From Mesostigma viride (lineage: Eukaryota; Streptophyta; Mesostigmatophyceae; Mesostigmatales; Mesostigmataceae), in the NCBI GenBank assembly GCA_009746045.1, contig RPFO01000500.1, positions 379,199 through 443,198 on the forward strand: a stretch of 64,000 nucleotides of DNA. Direction: 5' to 3'. Both the position numbers and the translations under genes were made by a program. Position 1 is the first letter of the stretch, and each line of letters opens with the position of its first letter. Under the pieces are notes generated by a model that worked only from the letters and a program-made list of their open reading frames with translations, made no database searches and was not told the DNA's origin. This document shows positions 1 through 9,700 of the stretch, in pieces.

Positions 1-554
1 GTGCATGGACAAGGTGGCACCTGCACATAGGTGCCATGTAAGGGCAGTGTGATGATGCAGTTATGTTTCCCCATCACTGTGGAAGGGAAATGTATTGTTT
101 GGCATGGTTGGGGGCCATATTAGTAGGTATTAGTAGGTAGTATGCCCACTCCTACCCCCTTGGTTGCTTTTTACCAACGGTACCCCTATGGGCTGTACTG
201 GGTGTAACTGCTGGTATACCCACCCAAATGATGACCCCAATGGCTCAAACTGTTCAGCAACTAATTGTTTATCATCCCTGAAGTGGTAGGTGCCTAGCTC
301 TTACAACATAATTCAAAATGCACATTCTACCAAAAATGAAAACGCTCGTCTTGACCCCCCTGACTTTGACGGCAGTTATACATGGCCTACGATGAATATA
401 TGTGAGGTTGTGATATATCATGGCTTAGGGCAACTCATGGACATGCTTGCCCCCCAAGGACAGCCATTGGATATTGCTAGGTTGTACAGGGGCTGGTTTA
501 CAAAATAGGTGAGTTACTGCCGATTTATCGGCAGCATTTCCGCCCATTTAGGGG
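1..554. mobile_element. piggyBac-like non-autonomous element, copy A (right part only)
   Basis: This stretch is the right-hand part of a DNA transposon that begins before the window. It matches 2051-2597 closely over its whole length. It ends in CCATTTAGGGG followed by TTAA at 555-558, and carries the subterminal palindrome TGCCGATTTATCGGCA. The TTAA target and GGGG/CCCC termini are those of piggyBac-type elements (family knowledge). No transposase can be read in it. It sits inside the integrase gene of a gypsy element, whose sequence resumes directly at the TTAA. Confidence 0.75.
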
Positions 555-905
555 TTAATAACGTATATAGATATCATGGTTTGAGTAGGCAGTTTATTAG
601 TGATAAGGATAAGTTATTTACTTCTGATTTTTGGCAGCAGTTCTTCGCTGCTATCGGTACCAAGGTCACCTTCGGTACTGCCTACCACTCCTCCTCGTCT
701 CATTTAGTAGAACGTTTGAATAGGGTAGTGGAAGAAGCTCTGCGTCACTATGTGAATGGCTCTGGGAGTGATTGGGAGGATTACCTATGTTTGGTAGAGT
801 TTTCCCTTAACAACTGCCCTCAGGCTGCGCATGGTTATACGCCCTTCTTCCTAGATACTGGTAGACAACCTCTTACCCCTACCTCTCTCTTAGCTAGTCC
901 TTTAA
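555..905 (+). pseudogene. Ty3/gypsy integrase, catalytic-core segment (interrupted)
   Basis: This is the middle of a retrotransposon integrase, which inserts element cDNA into the genome. The reading frame contains ISDKD (second catalytic Asp), FTSDFWQ, and LVERLNRVVEE (catalytic Glu region), then a typical core end (WEDYLCLVEFSLNN). The first catalytic Asp and all upstream domains lie left of copy A and outside the window. The segment is cut off on both sides by copies of the same TTAA-flanked transposon. Its frame continues at 2601 if the second insert and one TTAA are ignored. Confidence 0.88.
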
Positions 906-2597
906 CCCCTAAATGGTCTTGCTGCCGATTTTCCGCCAAAAATCGAGTTCCAGCCGATGCATCGGCCCCTTCTCGGGGGACCAGATGCCGCGAAATCTAT
1001 TGAGAATTAGGAAACGTTTAGCTGAGAAGATCGAAAGTTTATAAAATTCTTCACAGCATGGTACGAGGGTTTGCATACTTTTGACAAAGTTATAGAGGTG
1101 TTCTGGCCGGTCAAAGTACAAGGGGTCAGGGTACTTTTTCACGTACAACGTGCATTCCGGAAAACGACGACCTGGCCATGGCGGCTTGCGCCCACGCATG
1201 GCATTTACGTTTGCGTTAGAATTTTCTGGCCAAACTTAGGATATTGATTTTAAACGTCCTAAAGATCATACAGGCCAATTTTTGGTTCGCGGGAATGCCA
1301 TCTGATAGGTGTCGGCAGCGTTCTTGCTGGAAAAAACTGCGATCAGGCCGGACGATAGAAACGTTGACAGCAATACCTTTACGGCGTATTTCAAAGTATA
1401 TATTGGTTTCTTTGTACTTTTTATGATACATAGTAGTCGTAAACGTGCAAGGGTGGCCAGAAATCGCCGAATCCAGCGACCATGCTGCACAACTTTGGTG
1501 TGCCGAAATGCGCCGTTTTGCGGCCACCGCGTGGGCCAAGGTAACGCCATCCATGCCTGGTAAAGCTTAATCATCGTTTTCCTATCGATGTTTGACGTTT
1601 ACATATACGTTCTAGCTTGTGTAGCACATTCTTTTTGCACTATTCATGCTCTTTCTTGACCCTGGCCTGGCCCCTTTCTAAAACACCCTTCTTAGATGCT
1701 TCCCTCAGTCAGTTGACCTGCCACAGGGTGATGGTGATAAGTTTGAGAGGCTGTATGGGTTTGAATACCTCCATATATGTTTGTTATACATTTCCCATAC
1801 ACATATTGCATGAGTGTGAGGCAGTTGGCTGGTCTCTGTGGCATCATCAAGCACGTAACTGGTGAGTAAAAGCTTCCCATTGACAGCATGTGCCACCAGG
1901 TGTGCTGGCCATCACCTGGCAAGCTATAGCAGCTTAGGCCTAGTTTATCCTTGCTAGGGCAGGCTGAAATAGGCTCAACACCACTAGTTTGTTGGTGGCT
2001 GCCTCCTAGAATGCATGCCTTGCGTAGGGTGTCCGTACCACGTTACCTACGTGCATGGACAAGGTGGCACCTGCACATAGGTGCCATGTATGGGCAGTGT
2101 GATGATGCAGTTATGTTTCCCCATCATTGTGGAAGGGAAATGTATTGTTTGGCATGGTTGGTGGCCATATTAGGAGGTAGTATGCCCACCCCTACTACTC
2201 CCTTGGTTGCTTTTTACCAACGGTACCCCTATGGGCTGTACTGGGTGTAACTGCTGGTATACCCACCCAAATGATGACCCCAATGGCTCAAACTGTTCAG
2301 CAACTAATTGTTTATCATCCCTGAAGTGGTAGGTGCCTAGGTCTTATAACATAATTCAAAATGCACATTCTACCAAAAATGAAAACGCGCGTCTTGACCC
2401 CCCTGACTTTGACGGCAGTTAAACATGGCCTACCCTGCATATATGTGAGGTTGTGATATACCAACCCGAAGGGCAACTCATGAACATGCTTGGCCCCCAA
2501 GGACAGCCATTGGATATGGGTAGGTTGGATGGCATCTGGTTTGCAAAATTGTGAAGATCCAGCCGATTTATCGGCAGGATCTCAGACCATTTAGGGG
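906..2597. mobile_element. piggyBac-like non-autonomous element, copy B (complete, 1692 bp)
   Basis: The element is bounded by 14-bp inverted termini, CCCCTAAATGGTCT at the left and its reverse complement at the right. TTAA flanks it on both sides (902-905 and 2598-2601). Subterminal palindromes of the form GCCGAT..ATCGGC lie near both ends. Several short ORFs occur (for example 1216-1554 minus) but none resembles a piggyBac DDD transposase, so it is probably mobilised in trans. Removing it with one TTAA leaves the gypsy integrase in a single open frame. The right 547 bp match copy A. Confidence 0.85.
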
Positions 2598-3227
2598 TTA
2601 AGGGACAAGGATGATGTGTCCCGGGATACTGTAGAAGGTGTGCAGGCGTTATTAGATAAGATGAAGAATGCACACGACAACGCTATTGCAGGGTACCATA
2701 GGGCGCAGGCCAAATACCTTGCTAGGTTGCGTGCCTCATTAGATAGAAGAGCACCTGAGATAGAAATAGGAGTTTTAGTCTTAGTAGAAGGCCCCCGTGT
2801 TGGCCGCTTCGCTCATAAGTTCGAAGCTGAACTGAAAGTGAAACTTAGGCCCGCCTTCTTAGGACCCTTCCGTGTGTTGTCTAGAGTAGGTAATTTTCTG
2901 TATGAGATAGATATTCCTACCTCTTGGCAGACCCACTCTCGCACCTTTCATAGAAGCCAGCTGAAGCTCTATCATCAGAGCACGTTCGCTGGTAGAGAAT
3001 TAGCCCCTGCCCCTTTAGAGCATAACCCGGATACTGGTGAGGTAGAGGATGAGGTAGAGGGTATCGTGGCCCATAGAGATATCAAAAAAGGCCGCGGTAC
3101 CCAGCGCCAGTATAAGGTGAAGTGGATGTATGCTCGTAGTGAGGTAGATAAGGTCTGGTATACTGAGAGTGAGCTAGATGGGTGTAGTCGCCTGCTGCAG
3201 GAGTATAAAACCCTGCATAAGCTCTAG
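2598..3227 (+). pseudogene. Ty3/gypsy integrase C-terminus with GPY/F domain and chromodomain
   Basis: This is the continuation of the integrase at 555-905. It shows the GPY/F-type module (LRPAFLGPFRVLSRVGNFLYEI, about 2840-2910) and FHRSQLKLYH. A chromodomain follows at about 3050-3215 (EGIVAHRD, QRQYKVKWMY, then a W-containing end), which in chromoviruses targets integration to marked chromatin. The frame is open from 2601 without a start codon, as expected for an exon-like continuation of a split gene. It stops at 3227, 76 bp before the next ORF. Marked as a pseudogene only because transposons interrupt the pol gene. Confidence 0.88.
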
Positions 3228-3303
3228 TTGTAGACCTTCTCCTCTCTTATGTTATGTCTGCTGTCGACGGATGGTTGGTTGTCCCCTCCCCTCCGCAGCC
3301 GTA

Positions 3304-5616
3304 ATGTCAGAGCCTACCCCTCCGGCTGAGAGCTCGCTGCCGTCCCCGCCCCCACCGGACCCTGAGCTGTATTTCGAGGCCCTTCCGGGCCGCTGGGTGT
3401 CGCGATCAAGTTACCCGGGTGGCGTTGTGCAGCCGGCCCTTCAGGCCCAACATGCGGGCTTAGTCAGGGCGGCCCTCTTCGGGGTCACGTGGTATGGTCC
3501 TTCCCCTGATGAGCCGCACCAGCTTGTCCTGCACGGGTTCGACGATGCCGGACACTGTTTGTTGGGGTGTGGTTCCAGCTGTCCCGCCTTGGGACAGATA
3601 GATGCGGTTCTCCGGTGCTGCCGTGTGTTCTCCTACCTCTCTACCCCTGTGGGCCGTACCTGCCTACGGGAGGTGTTCCCTTGGCTTCCGGCTGAGGGTG
3701 ATGCTGAGGTAGATGAGAACCCCTGTGACCTTTTACGGGCCGTAGAATTCATGGAGATAGCTGATCAGTCGGCGGGACTAGCGGTTAGTGGTCCTGCCCC
3801 TTCGGGCGCCCCAGCCGAGGTACATTATACTCCAGATTATTCTGCCTCGAGCGCTGCGTCCGCCTCCTCGGCGTCTGTTCCTCCCTCTCCGGTCCCGTCG
3901 TCCCCTCGGTCGACCCGGGGTGTTGCAGTAGAGCCTACCCCTTCGGGTTTGCCTGATCCTCTTTCGGCGACGGTCTCGGCTATGCAGGCTCAGATCCAGT
4001 CCCTGACCACGGCGTTCGGGGCCTTCCTGGCGGCCCAAGCGCAGACTCCGGCCACGCCAGGTGGGGTGTCTGTGGTGTCCGCGCCCCCTACCCCTTTGGT
4101 TGCTTCGGCACCTGTGGTTTCGCCGGCGCCCCCTACCCCTTCGGTTGCTGCGGCTCCGACACCTCCGGTTGCCTCCGTGCCTGCGGCCGACGTTCCCGCG
4201 CCTCGGCGCGAGTCTTCAGCCCCTTCGGCTGTGCCCGCCGTCGCCCCCTCTGGGCCGTCCGCTGCGCCCTCACAGCCAGTTCGTGGTTTCTTCAGCGACA
4301 CGGGCGATCATCCCAGGCTTTGGGAGGGTGGTCCCCCGCAGAGGATCCCGGTGCCCGACTGGAGCTTGGATGGTAACCAATCTTATGCCGGGCTGCCTGT
4401 CCCTACGGGCCCTATCTTCAATATGTGGCCTGAGGGTGCACCGGCAACGGAGACCGGCGCGCCTGCGTCGATGGCGGGTCCGTCACGGCCCTCTCTGGCT
4501 TCGGGTCCGGCGCGACCTCCTGTTTTACCAGTGCCCCCTGCGTCGGTGTCGGCTCCTGCCCCTGCGTCGGCCCCTGCTTCGGTCCCTGCTCCTTCGGCCT
4601 CGCGGTCATTGGCCGCGGTTGTTCGGTCCACCGGTCAGGATCCTCGCGTCACCCGCGCTGCCGATTCCCTCCGGGAGTTGTCCCAGGGTGATCGGGACAG
4701 GGCCCCTTCTGTGGTGCATGCGACGCCGGAGTCGCGCGACACGCCCATTCCTGGGTATGGTATGTCCGCACTCGCCTGCCGACAGTGTGACCTGCCGCGC
4801 GCCTCTGCTGAGCTTGCCATCTCTCCCATGTCCTACGGGTTCTCCCAGGTGTGTCGGGCGCCCCGGGATCGTGGCCTACCCATTGAGACTGATCGGCCTC
4901 CCTTCGACATGGTTATTTTAGCTGATCCGGTGTTCGAGGGTGAGATCCTGGTCCGGCGCGTTCTGTATCGCTGGGCTAGGCGCCACAACGACTTGGACAC
5001 CTACGGTGGGTTCCAGTGGGCTTACCCTCCACCTCTGGGCATTATGGCTTCGGATGCCCTTACAGTAGAGTTTCCTGCGGTGCCGGGTGCGGCGTACACT
5101 ACGGTCCTCCAGCCCATCCTTGAGTGGGATGCCCGTCGCCCGGCGCCTATCCCGGGCCAGGGTCTAGACTCCCGCGGTCACCCTCCTCCTCGGGCCAGCG
5201 ACTACCTAGAGACATTCGGGTCGCGACAGTGTGTTCGTCGGTGGCGCTCCCGCGAGGTTCGGCACATCCGGTTGTGGCCGTCCAACGTGGAGCCCCTGGT
5301 GGACCTGTTCTTCCCGACGGGTATGCGCCCTCGGATCCGGTACCATCGCCTCCTCCTGCGGGCCCTTTGCCTGATCGCGGTAGAGCCTTTCCTTCGCCTC
5401 TTTGCCTGTGGCTTTCTGGACTGGGCCCGTGGCCAGGTCGTCCTCACGCAGCATAGGTATTACTGGGCCTTCCTGGGCCTCTTTCCTGACGGCGTGTGGG
5501 CCGATGTTTTCCTCACTGTAGATAGGCATGACAATGTCGAGGATGTGGCCCACTACCAGGCCTACCTGGAGGTCCTGCTGGCCTCTCGTGGCACTTATCA
5601 GACGGATGGCCACTAG
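3304..5616 (+). CDS. Extra 3' ORF of the gypsy element, unrecognised 771-aa protein
   Basis: The ORF lies between the integrase stop and the 3' untranslated region. In Ty3/gypsy elements this position is empty or holds an env-like or other accessory ORF. The start chosen is the ATG at 3304 (MSEPTPPAESS); the frame is open further upstream but there it overlaps pol. Residues about 1-110 look globular and Cys-containing. About 115-480 is a low-complexity Pro/Ala/Ser region. The last 270 residues look folded (CVRRWRSREVRHIRLWP; a hydrophobic run near LLLRALCLIAVEPFLRLF). I see no zinc knuckle, signal peptide or protease motif. It could be a relocated gag-like protein or an accessory protein. Function unknown. 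Confidence 0.7.
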   Translation: MSEPTPPAESSLPSPPPPDPELYFEALPGRWVSRSSYPGGVVQPALQAQHAGLVRAALFGVTWYGPSPDEPHQLVLHGFDDAGHCLLGCGSSCPALGQIDAVLRCCRVFSYLSTPVGRTCLREVFPWLPAEGDAEVDENPCDLLRAVEFMEIADQSAGLAVSGPAPSGAPAEVHYTPDYSASSAASASSASVPPSPVPSSPRSTRGVAVEPTPSGLPDPLSATVSAMQAQIQSLTTAFGAFLAAQAQTPATPGGVSVVSAPPTPLVASAPVVSPAPPTPSVAAAPTPPVASVPAADVPAPRRESSAPSAVPAVAPSGPSAAPSQPVRGFFSDTGDHPRLWEGGPPQRIPVPDWSLDGNQSYAGLPVPTGPIFNMWPEGAPATETGAPASMAGPSRPSLASGPARPPVLPVPPASVSAPAPASAPASVPAPSASRSLAAVVRSTGQDPRVTRAADSLRELSQGDRDRAPSVVHATPESRDTPIPGYGMSALACRQCDLPRASAELAISPMSYGFSQVCRAPRDRGLPIETDRPPFDMVILADPVFEGEILVRRVLYRWARRHNDLDTYGGFQWAYPPPLGIMASDALTVEFPAVPGAAYTTVLQPILEWDARRPAPIPGQGLDSRGHPPPRASDYLETFGSRQCVRRWRSREVRHIRLWPSNVEPLVDLFFPTGMRPRIRYHRLLLRALCLIAVEPFLRLFACGFLDWARGQVVLTQHRYYWAFLGLFPDGVWADVFLTVDRHDNVEDVAHYQAYLEVLLASRGTYQTDGH

Positions 5617-5992
5617 ATAGAGGGCCTTAGGCCCGACCTGAGGGTGTTGTCCCTCCGGTATATAGAGTCGCCCTCATATTCTGGCCAGTTGGTTGGCTGT
5701 TCTTGGTCCTTAGCGCTGATGTGTTTACTCTGTGTGTCCTGCCCAGTGCCGTCCCCCCCGGCCAGGACTCCGTTCCAGGCAGTTAGGGGAACCTCCCACC
5801 AGGCTTGGTGCTGGCTAACCCTACACCACCCGGCGTGGTGGTGGAGACCGTGTGAACTATTGGTGCTTTGTATCTGGGATGGTCTATCGATTGTGTTGGT
5901 ATATGTGCTGGGTGCATTAGGTTTTTCCTACCCCTTTGGTTCCCTCCTCTCTGCGTAGGGAGAGGGCTCCCTACCTTTTGTGGGGGGGGAGG
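5617..5992 (+). other. Gypsy 3' untranslated region ending in polypurine tract
   Basis: No coding sequence is seen. The stretch ends in the G-rich purine tract GTGGGGGGGGAGG (5980-5992), directly before the LTR. In LTR elements this tract primes plus-strand DNA synthesis. Confidence 0.7.
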
Positions 5993-6561
5993 TGTTACGT
6001 CGCGTAACAATTCGTTGTAGTTACGGACGTAAATTAGGTCCTTGGCCTCGGTTGTTCCTATAGGTTACGTGCAGTTCTAGTTTGGACATGATTGTCCCCG
6101 TAACAGTACTGTGGTATATTGGGTGCCTTTGGGCGCCGCGCCGCGTACTATATTAGTGGTCCTTATCCTTTTGTAGAATGTAGTGGACCGGCGTGCATCT
6201 GTGCACCTGCCCGTGTTAATTCTGTGTTTCTGCAGGCGAGGGCCAGGTCGGCCCGAGCCTGTTGGACCGTTGGTGACCATTTATGCACGTTCCACTCCTT
6301 GTGTGGTCACTCGGCGTGTGTTAAATGAATTATAGGCTTGGGTCACGGCAGTTTAGTTGTGTTTCCTTCCTCTTTTCCTGGAGTAAACGGGTTTGATTAA
6401 ATGGCCTATGGCATATTACAGTAGTACATATGTAAATGCATTGAGATCTGGTTCGTCTCGGTCGTCTTTCGCTAGGGGTGTAAATAGAAGCGGCCTCACT
6501 AGTTTAGGTAGTATCAGGACCGGTAGAGGTAGAGGTGGCGGCCGAGGCTTGCGGCGTAACA
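5993..6561 (+). repeat. 3' LTR of the gypsy element (569 bp)
   Basis: The LTR starts TGTTACG right after the polypurine tract and ends CGTAACA, giving canonical TG..CA ends within a 7-bp inverted terminus. The partner 5' LTR lies outside the window, so the boundaries rest on the termini and the tract, not on a second copy. Confidence 0.72.
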
Positions 6562-6719
6562 GTGACGGAACCTTTTTGCCACTTGGCAATTAGGCCCGTC
6601 ACTATTTATCCGGCGAAAACCACTCGCCGGTATCTATTCCGCGTTAAGTTCACGTGAGTGGTTTTCGCCGGATAAATAGTGACGGACCTAACTGCCAAGT
6701 GGCAAAAAGGTTCCGTCAC
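6562..6719. repeat. 158-bp hairpin MITE
   Basis: Two almost perfect 64-bp inverted arms (6562-6625 and 6656-6719) flank a 30-bp spacer. The arms start GTGACGGAACC and the spacer side contains CACGTG. It abuts the last base of the gypsy LTR. No target duplication could be assigned. There is no coding capacity. Confidence 0.8.
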
Positions 6720-6727
6720 TATTTATA

Positions 6728-7085
6728 ATAACTGCGGTGGCTGGCTGGGGCGGCAGGGGTCGCCTGCCAGGGCTTATAATTGCGGGCGACATAGACGGAT
6801 GTCAGTCCGCCCCCCTCCAGTAGACCGGCTTCTGCCCTGCCGTAGACCTGTCAGAGCTGCAGGTAGGTCGGCCATAGGCTCCCGTCGATCGCCGTTGTTG
6901 CTGCGTCAATGTCAAGTCGTCGTTCAACGTGTAGGAGGTCCCCCCAAGCCGCTTGCGGCACTTGAGGAACTCCATGCATGTTATCCGCCACGGTGTCAAA
7001 GGTGAGGAGCAATGGGGAGGGGGTAGCCTTACCCCGCAAGCGGGGAAGGCGGGTCACCCCCCGCGGCTTGCCCTTATACCAGTGA
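6728..7085 (-). pseudogene. Half-LINE ORF1 C-terminal fragment
   Basis: On the minus strand this is a degenerate copy of the ORF1 C-terminal region seen at 7542-7900 and 33738-34020 (recognisable pieces: SPLLLTF, LWPTYLQLRQ). Several frame breaks are present. Its upstream side is interrupted at 7086-7091 by the TAAT-repeat tail of the next half-LINE, so it looks like an older copy invaded by a younger one. Confidence 0.65.
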
Positions 7086-7090
7086 GCTAC

Positions 7091-9240
7091 ATTAATTAAT
7101 TAATTAATTAATTATCAACATCACTCCGTTGGGAGTCAATGTGGCACATATCCCTGAGAAGGGGCATATGGCTTTTAATAAATCCTAGGCTACTTCATGC
7201 AAGGGTGGGAATGTAATTGCTACCCGTGCTCTAGGTGCACCAGGGCACCCGCACCACCATGCTGTCTCAGGTTCAACCCGCCTAAGGGGGGGATCCTGGC
7301 ACGGGGGAGGAAGATCATCATGGCTATACAAGAGCTAGGACATGGCTTCTCGACAGAGAGCATCTCTCTGCATGGCATAGCATGGCTAAATTCTTAATGC
7401 AACATCCATGGGGGTCCCAGTATAGGCATGGCTTGGCTAAATTCTGAAGGCAACATCCATGAGGGCCATTATGGGCGCACATGCGCGTGGGCCACATGCT
7501 AGGCTAAGCCTTACTAATCTACACTACTGGTATATATATTCCTAGTCTGAGGTGGCAGGAGGGGGCTGCCAGGGCTTGTGGTCAACGTGGATGACCGCCC
7601 CCCTCCAGTATACCGGCTTCCCCCTTGCTGCGCTCTGCCGGAGCTGAAGGTAGGTCGGCCATAGCTCGCGTCGCCGCTGTTGCTGGGCCAGGGTCAAGTC
7701 GTCGTCCAGCGTGAAGCGAGTCTCCGAGAGCTTCTTGCGGCATTTAAGGAACTCCAGCTTGTCCGCCATGTACTTAAAGGTGAGGAGCACGGGTGCCGGG
7801 CCAGCCTTCCCCCGCGCGCGGCGGAGGCGGACAGCTGACATGTCCAGCTTACCAGTGAGTAGCATGGGGGCAAGAATGGCGCGCTTAAATGCCTCAAGAA
7901 GGCTCGTGGAGGTCTCTGACACCTGCCGGCTGCATGGTCGTGAGATACATGGGGACATATTATGCAAGGATTTTGTTCTCAATTCTCAAACGCCATGGCA
8001 AGGGTCTCGGAGGTCTCGTCCTGCATGCTGGTCGAAGTGCTTGACAATGACGTTAAGGCTGCGCTTGTCGAGCTCGGCCTCCTCGATCGCGGAGGTCGAG
8101 CGTCTGCTGCTTGAGCTGGGCGGCTATGGCGGAGGTGACCAGTGGTGGTGGTGTGGTTCATCAGCATGGCTGCCCAGGTCTGGGTGGGAGGTGCATCGCC
8201 GGCAGGGCCAGCACTCAGGGGCTGGCCGGGCGGCGATGTCCTTCACCGCATGGGCAGCATGATGCCTGCGGTGTTTTGCAGGCATTCGATGGTGATGGCA
8301 TTGCCAGTGTCATGGAGGCGCTTGTCGATGGCGAGGAGCTGGGCAGTGAGGGCGTCGGTGGTGCATGGTGGCGGTGACTCGGGAGGCAAGGTCGAGCTGC
8401 ATGGGAGGTGGCGGTACGTGGTGGTAAGAAGGAGAGGATCGGGAAGCTCGGCAGCCAGCGTGCCGCCCATGGCCGCCACATCTGCGGCTGCATGAGGGGT
8501 GTCAATTGCTGCTCGCCTAGCTCCTTGAGGAAGGAGCGGATTTCGGAGGTGGAAGAGGAAGTGGGGGCCCGAGATCTCGGCGGCATGCAGAGCGCCCGAG
8601 GAGGGAGCAGAGGGCGATGAGCTGCATGAAGGCGGGGGCGAGGGAGGCTGCGCAGATCCGGCATGCACTTAGCACCGACCACGCAGCCTGCAGGCGAAAT
8701 GAGGCGACCGCGGACGAAAAGGTGCTGGCACAGGGCATGCAAGAAGCGAGGTACGCGACCCGGCCGTATAGAACAGGGCGTGCATGAAGTGGCGGCTAGA
8801 TCAGCTTCTTGACAGAGTGTTCGTACCATGTGGGGCGAGCCGCCGAGGTGACGTCAAAGTAGACTTCCTTCCAGCTCGGCTCGGCAGGCCGGGCCGGGGC
8901 GATTCCTCAGGGCGGCTGCGTTTAGGCTCGGGCGATCAAGATGGCGCGACCTAGCAAGCTCGGTGGGGGGCTGGGCAGCCAGCAGTGTGCGACAGTGTCA
9001 CCGCTGCCTTCCGGGCCTGATCGAGGGCGCGAAGCTGCAGCCGGAGCTGCAGACGTATTTTCAGGGCTTAGCGCAGCCGCCAGGCTGCGTTGCGTAGAGG
9101 AGCGTTTGCTCGTCATATATTGCGTAATAGCTTCGGAAAATTAAATCAGTGTGTGCGTCTTAGAAAGACGAAGCGATTGCATGTGATATTCACGGCCGAA
9201 TTTGGTGCCCAATTGTGAAAGTTATGAGCTCCGCCGTCAG
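7091..9240 (-). mobile_element. Half-LINE: non-LTR element with ORF1 only, near full length
   Basis: Read on the minus strand, the element has a 5' UTR (about 9240-9117) and an ORF1 start at 9116 (MTSKRSSTQRSLAAAL). Frame-broken ORF1 sequence follows down to 7542. After it come a 430-bp 3' UTR, a stem-loop at about 7125-7136 (CTCCCAACGGAG on the minus strand) and a TAAT-repeat tail at 7091-7114. The same architecture recurs independently at 32555-35122. No reverse transcriptase is present. The element is decayed by several frameshifts, and ORF1 carries an insertion of about 85 bp near 7930-8015. Confidence 0.72.
7542..7900 (-). pseudogene. LINE ORF1-type C-terminal domain (half-LINE copy at 7-9 kb)
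   Basis: The conceptual protein contains LLEAFKRAILAPMLL, GPAPVLLTFKYMADK, LKCRKKLSET, TLDDDLTLAQQQRRREL and GKPVYWRGAVIHVDHK. The run of a nucleic-acid-binding strand, then DLT..QQ.RR.., then a basic groove segment is the pattern of the L1-type ORF1 C-terminal domain (family knowledge). That protein binds the element RNA as a chaperone. The N-terminal part is broken. Assignment is by pattern, not by alignment. Confidence 0.6.
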
Positions 9241-9695
9241 CCATGGCTACATACCTCGTGGCTCGTGGCTCGTGGAGTCGGATGGATGGATCGGAATCGA
9301 AACCCGGCCGTTGGACTCCCCTTTCAAGTTTCCCCCCGGCCCGTTTCCCCGGCATAGCAGTGCTCATCAGCATGGCAAGCACCTCCCGCCTCATGTGCCG
9401 ACGGACCCAGCAATCCGATACTAGCTTGGGCATTCTTGTCTCCGAGCTGCTCTGGGGAGAGCAGGTCGTCAATGCTGAGGTCGCCCCGTCCGTGCAGGTG
9501 ATGATGAGCTTGAAGGACAAGTTTTCGCCTTGCCGGGCTGGTGCCCAACACTCGTGAAGGTCACACAAATGGGGCCAGGCTGGCCAGCCAGCCATGCGGC
9601 CGACTGAATGTGAATGCGATCCTTGCCTAGATGACTGAAGCTTCTCGGTGATGAGCTCCCTGTGCAGCCGAGTGGCGAGCATGGTGTCCGTCTCA
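9241..9695. other. Unassigned segment between two non-LTR copies
   Basis: A 178-aa minus-strand frame spans most of this segment, but its end runs into the 5' UTR of the half-LINE and no domain is recognisable. It is probably residual mobile-element sequence. I see no host gene in it. Confidence 0.4.
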
Positions 9696-9700
9696 TGAAT

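Noticed and set aside
1216-1554. piggyBac transposase remnant inside copy B
   Set aside because: Short overlapping frames on both strands without any DDD-type motif; treated as non-autonomous.
4061-4921. 286-aa Arg/Leu/Pro-rich plus-strand ORF
   Set aside because: Alternate frame of the GC-rich Pro/Ala region of the 771-aa ORF. No start context or domain.
3304-5616. Retroviral-type envelope gene in the gypsy element
   Set aside because: No signal peptide, furin-like site or anchor pattern is evident; position alone is not enough.
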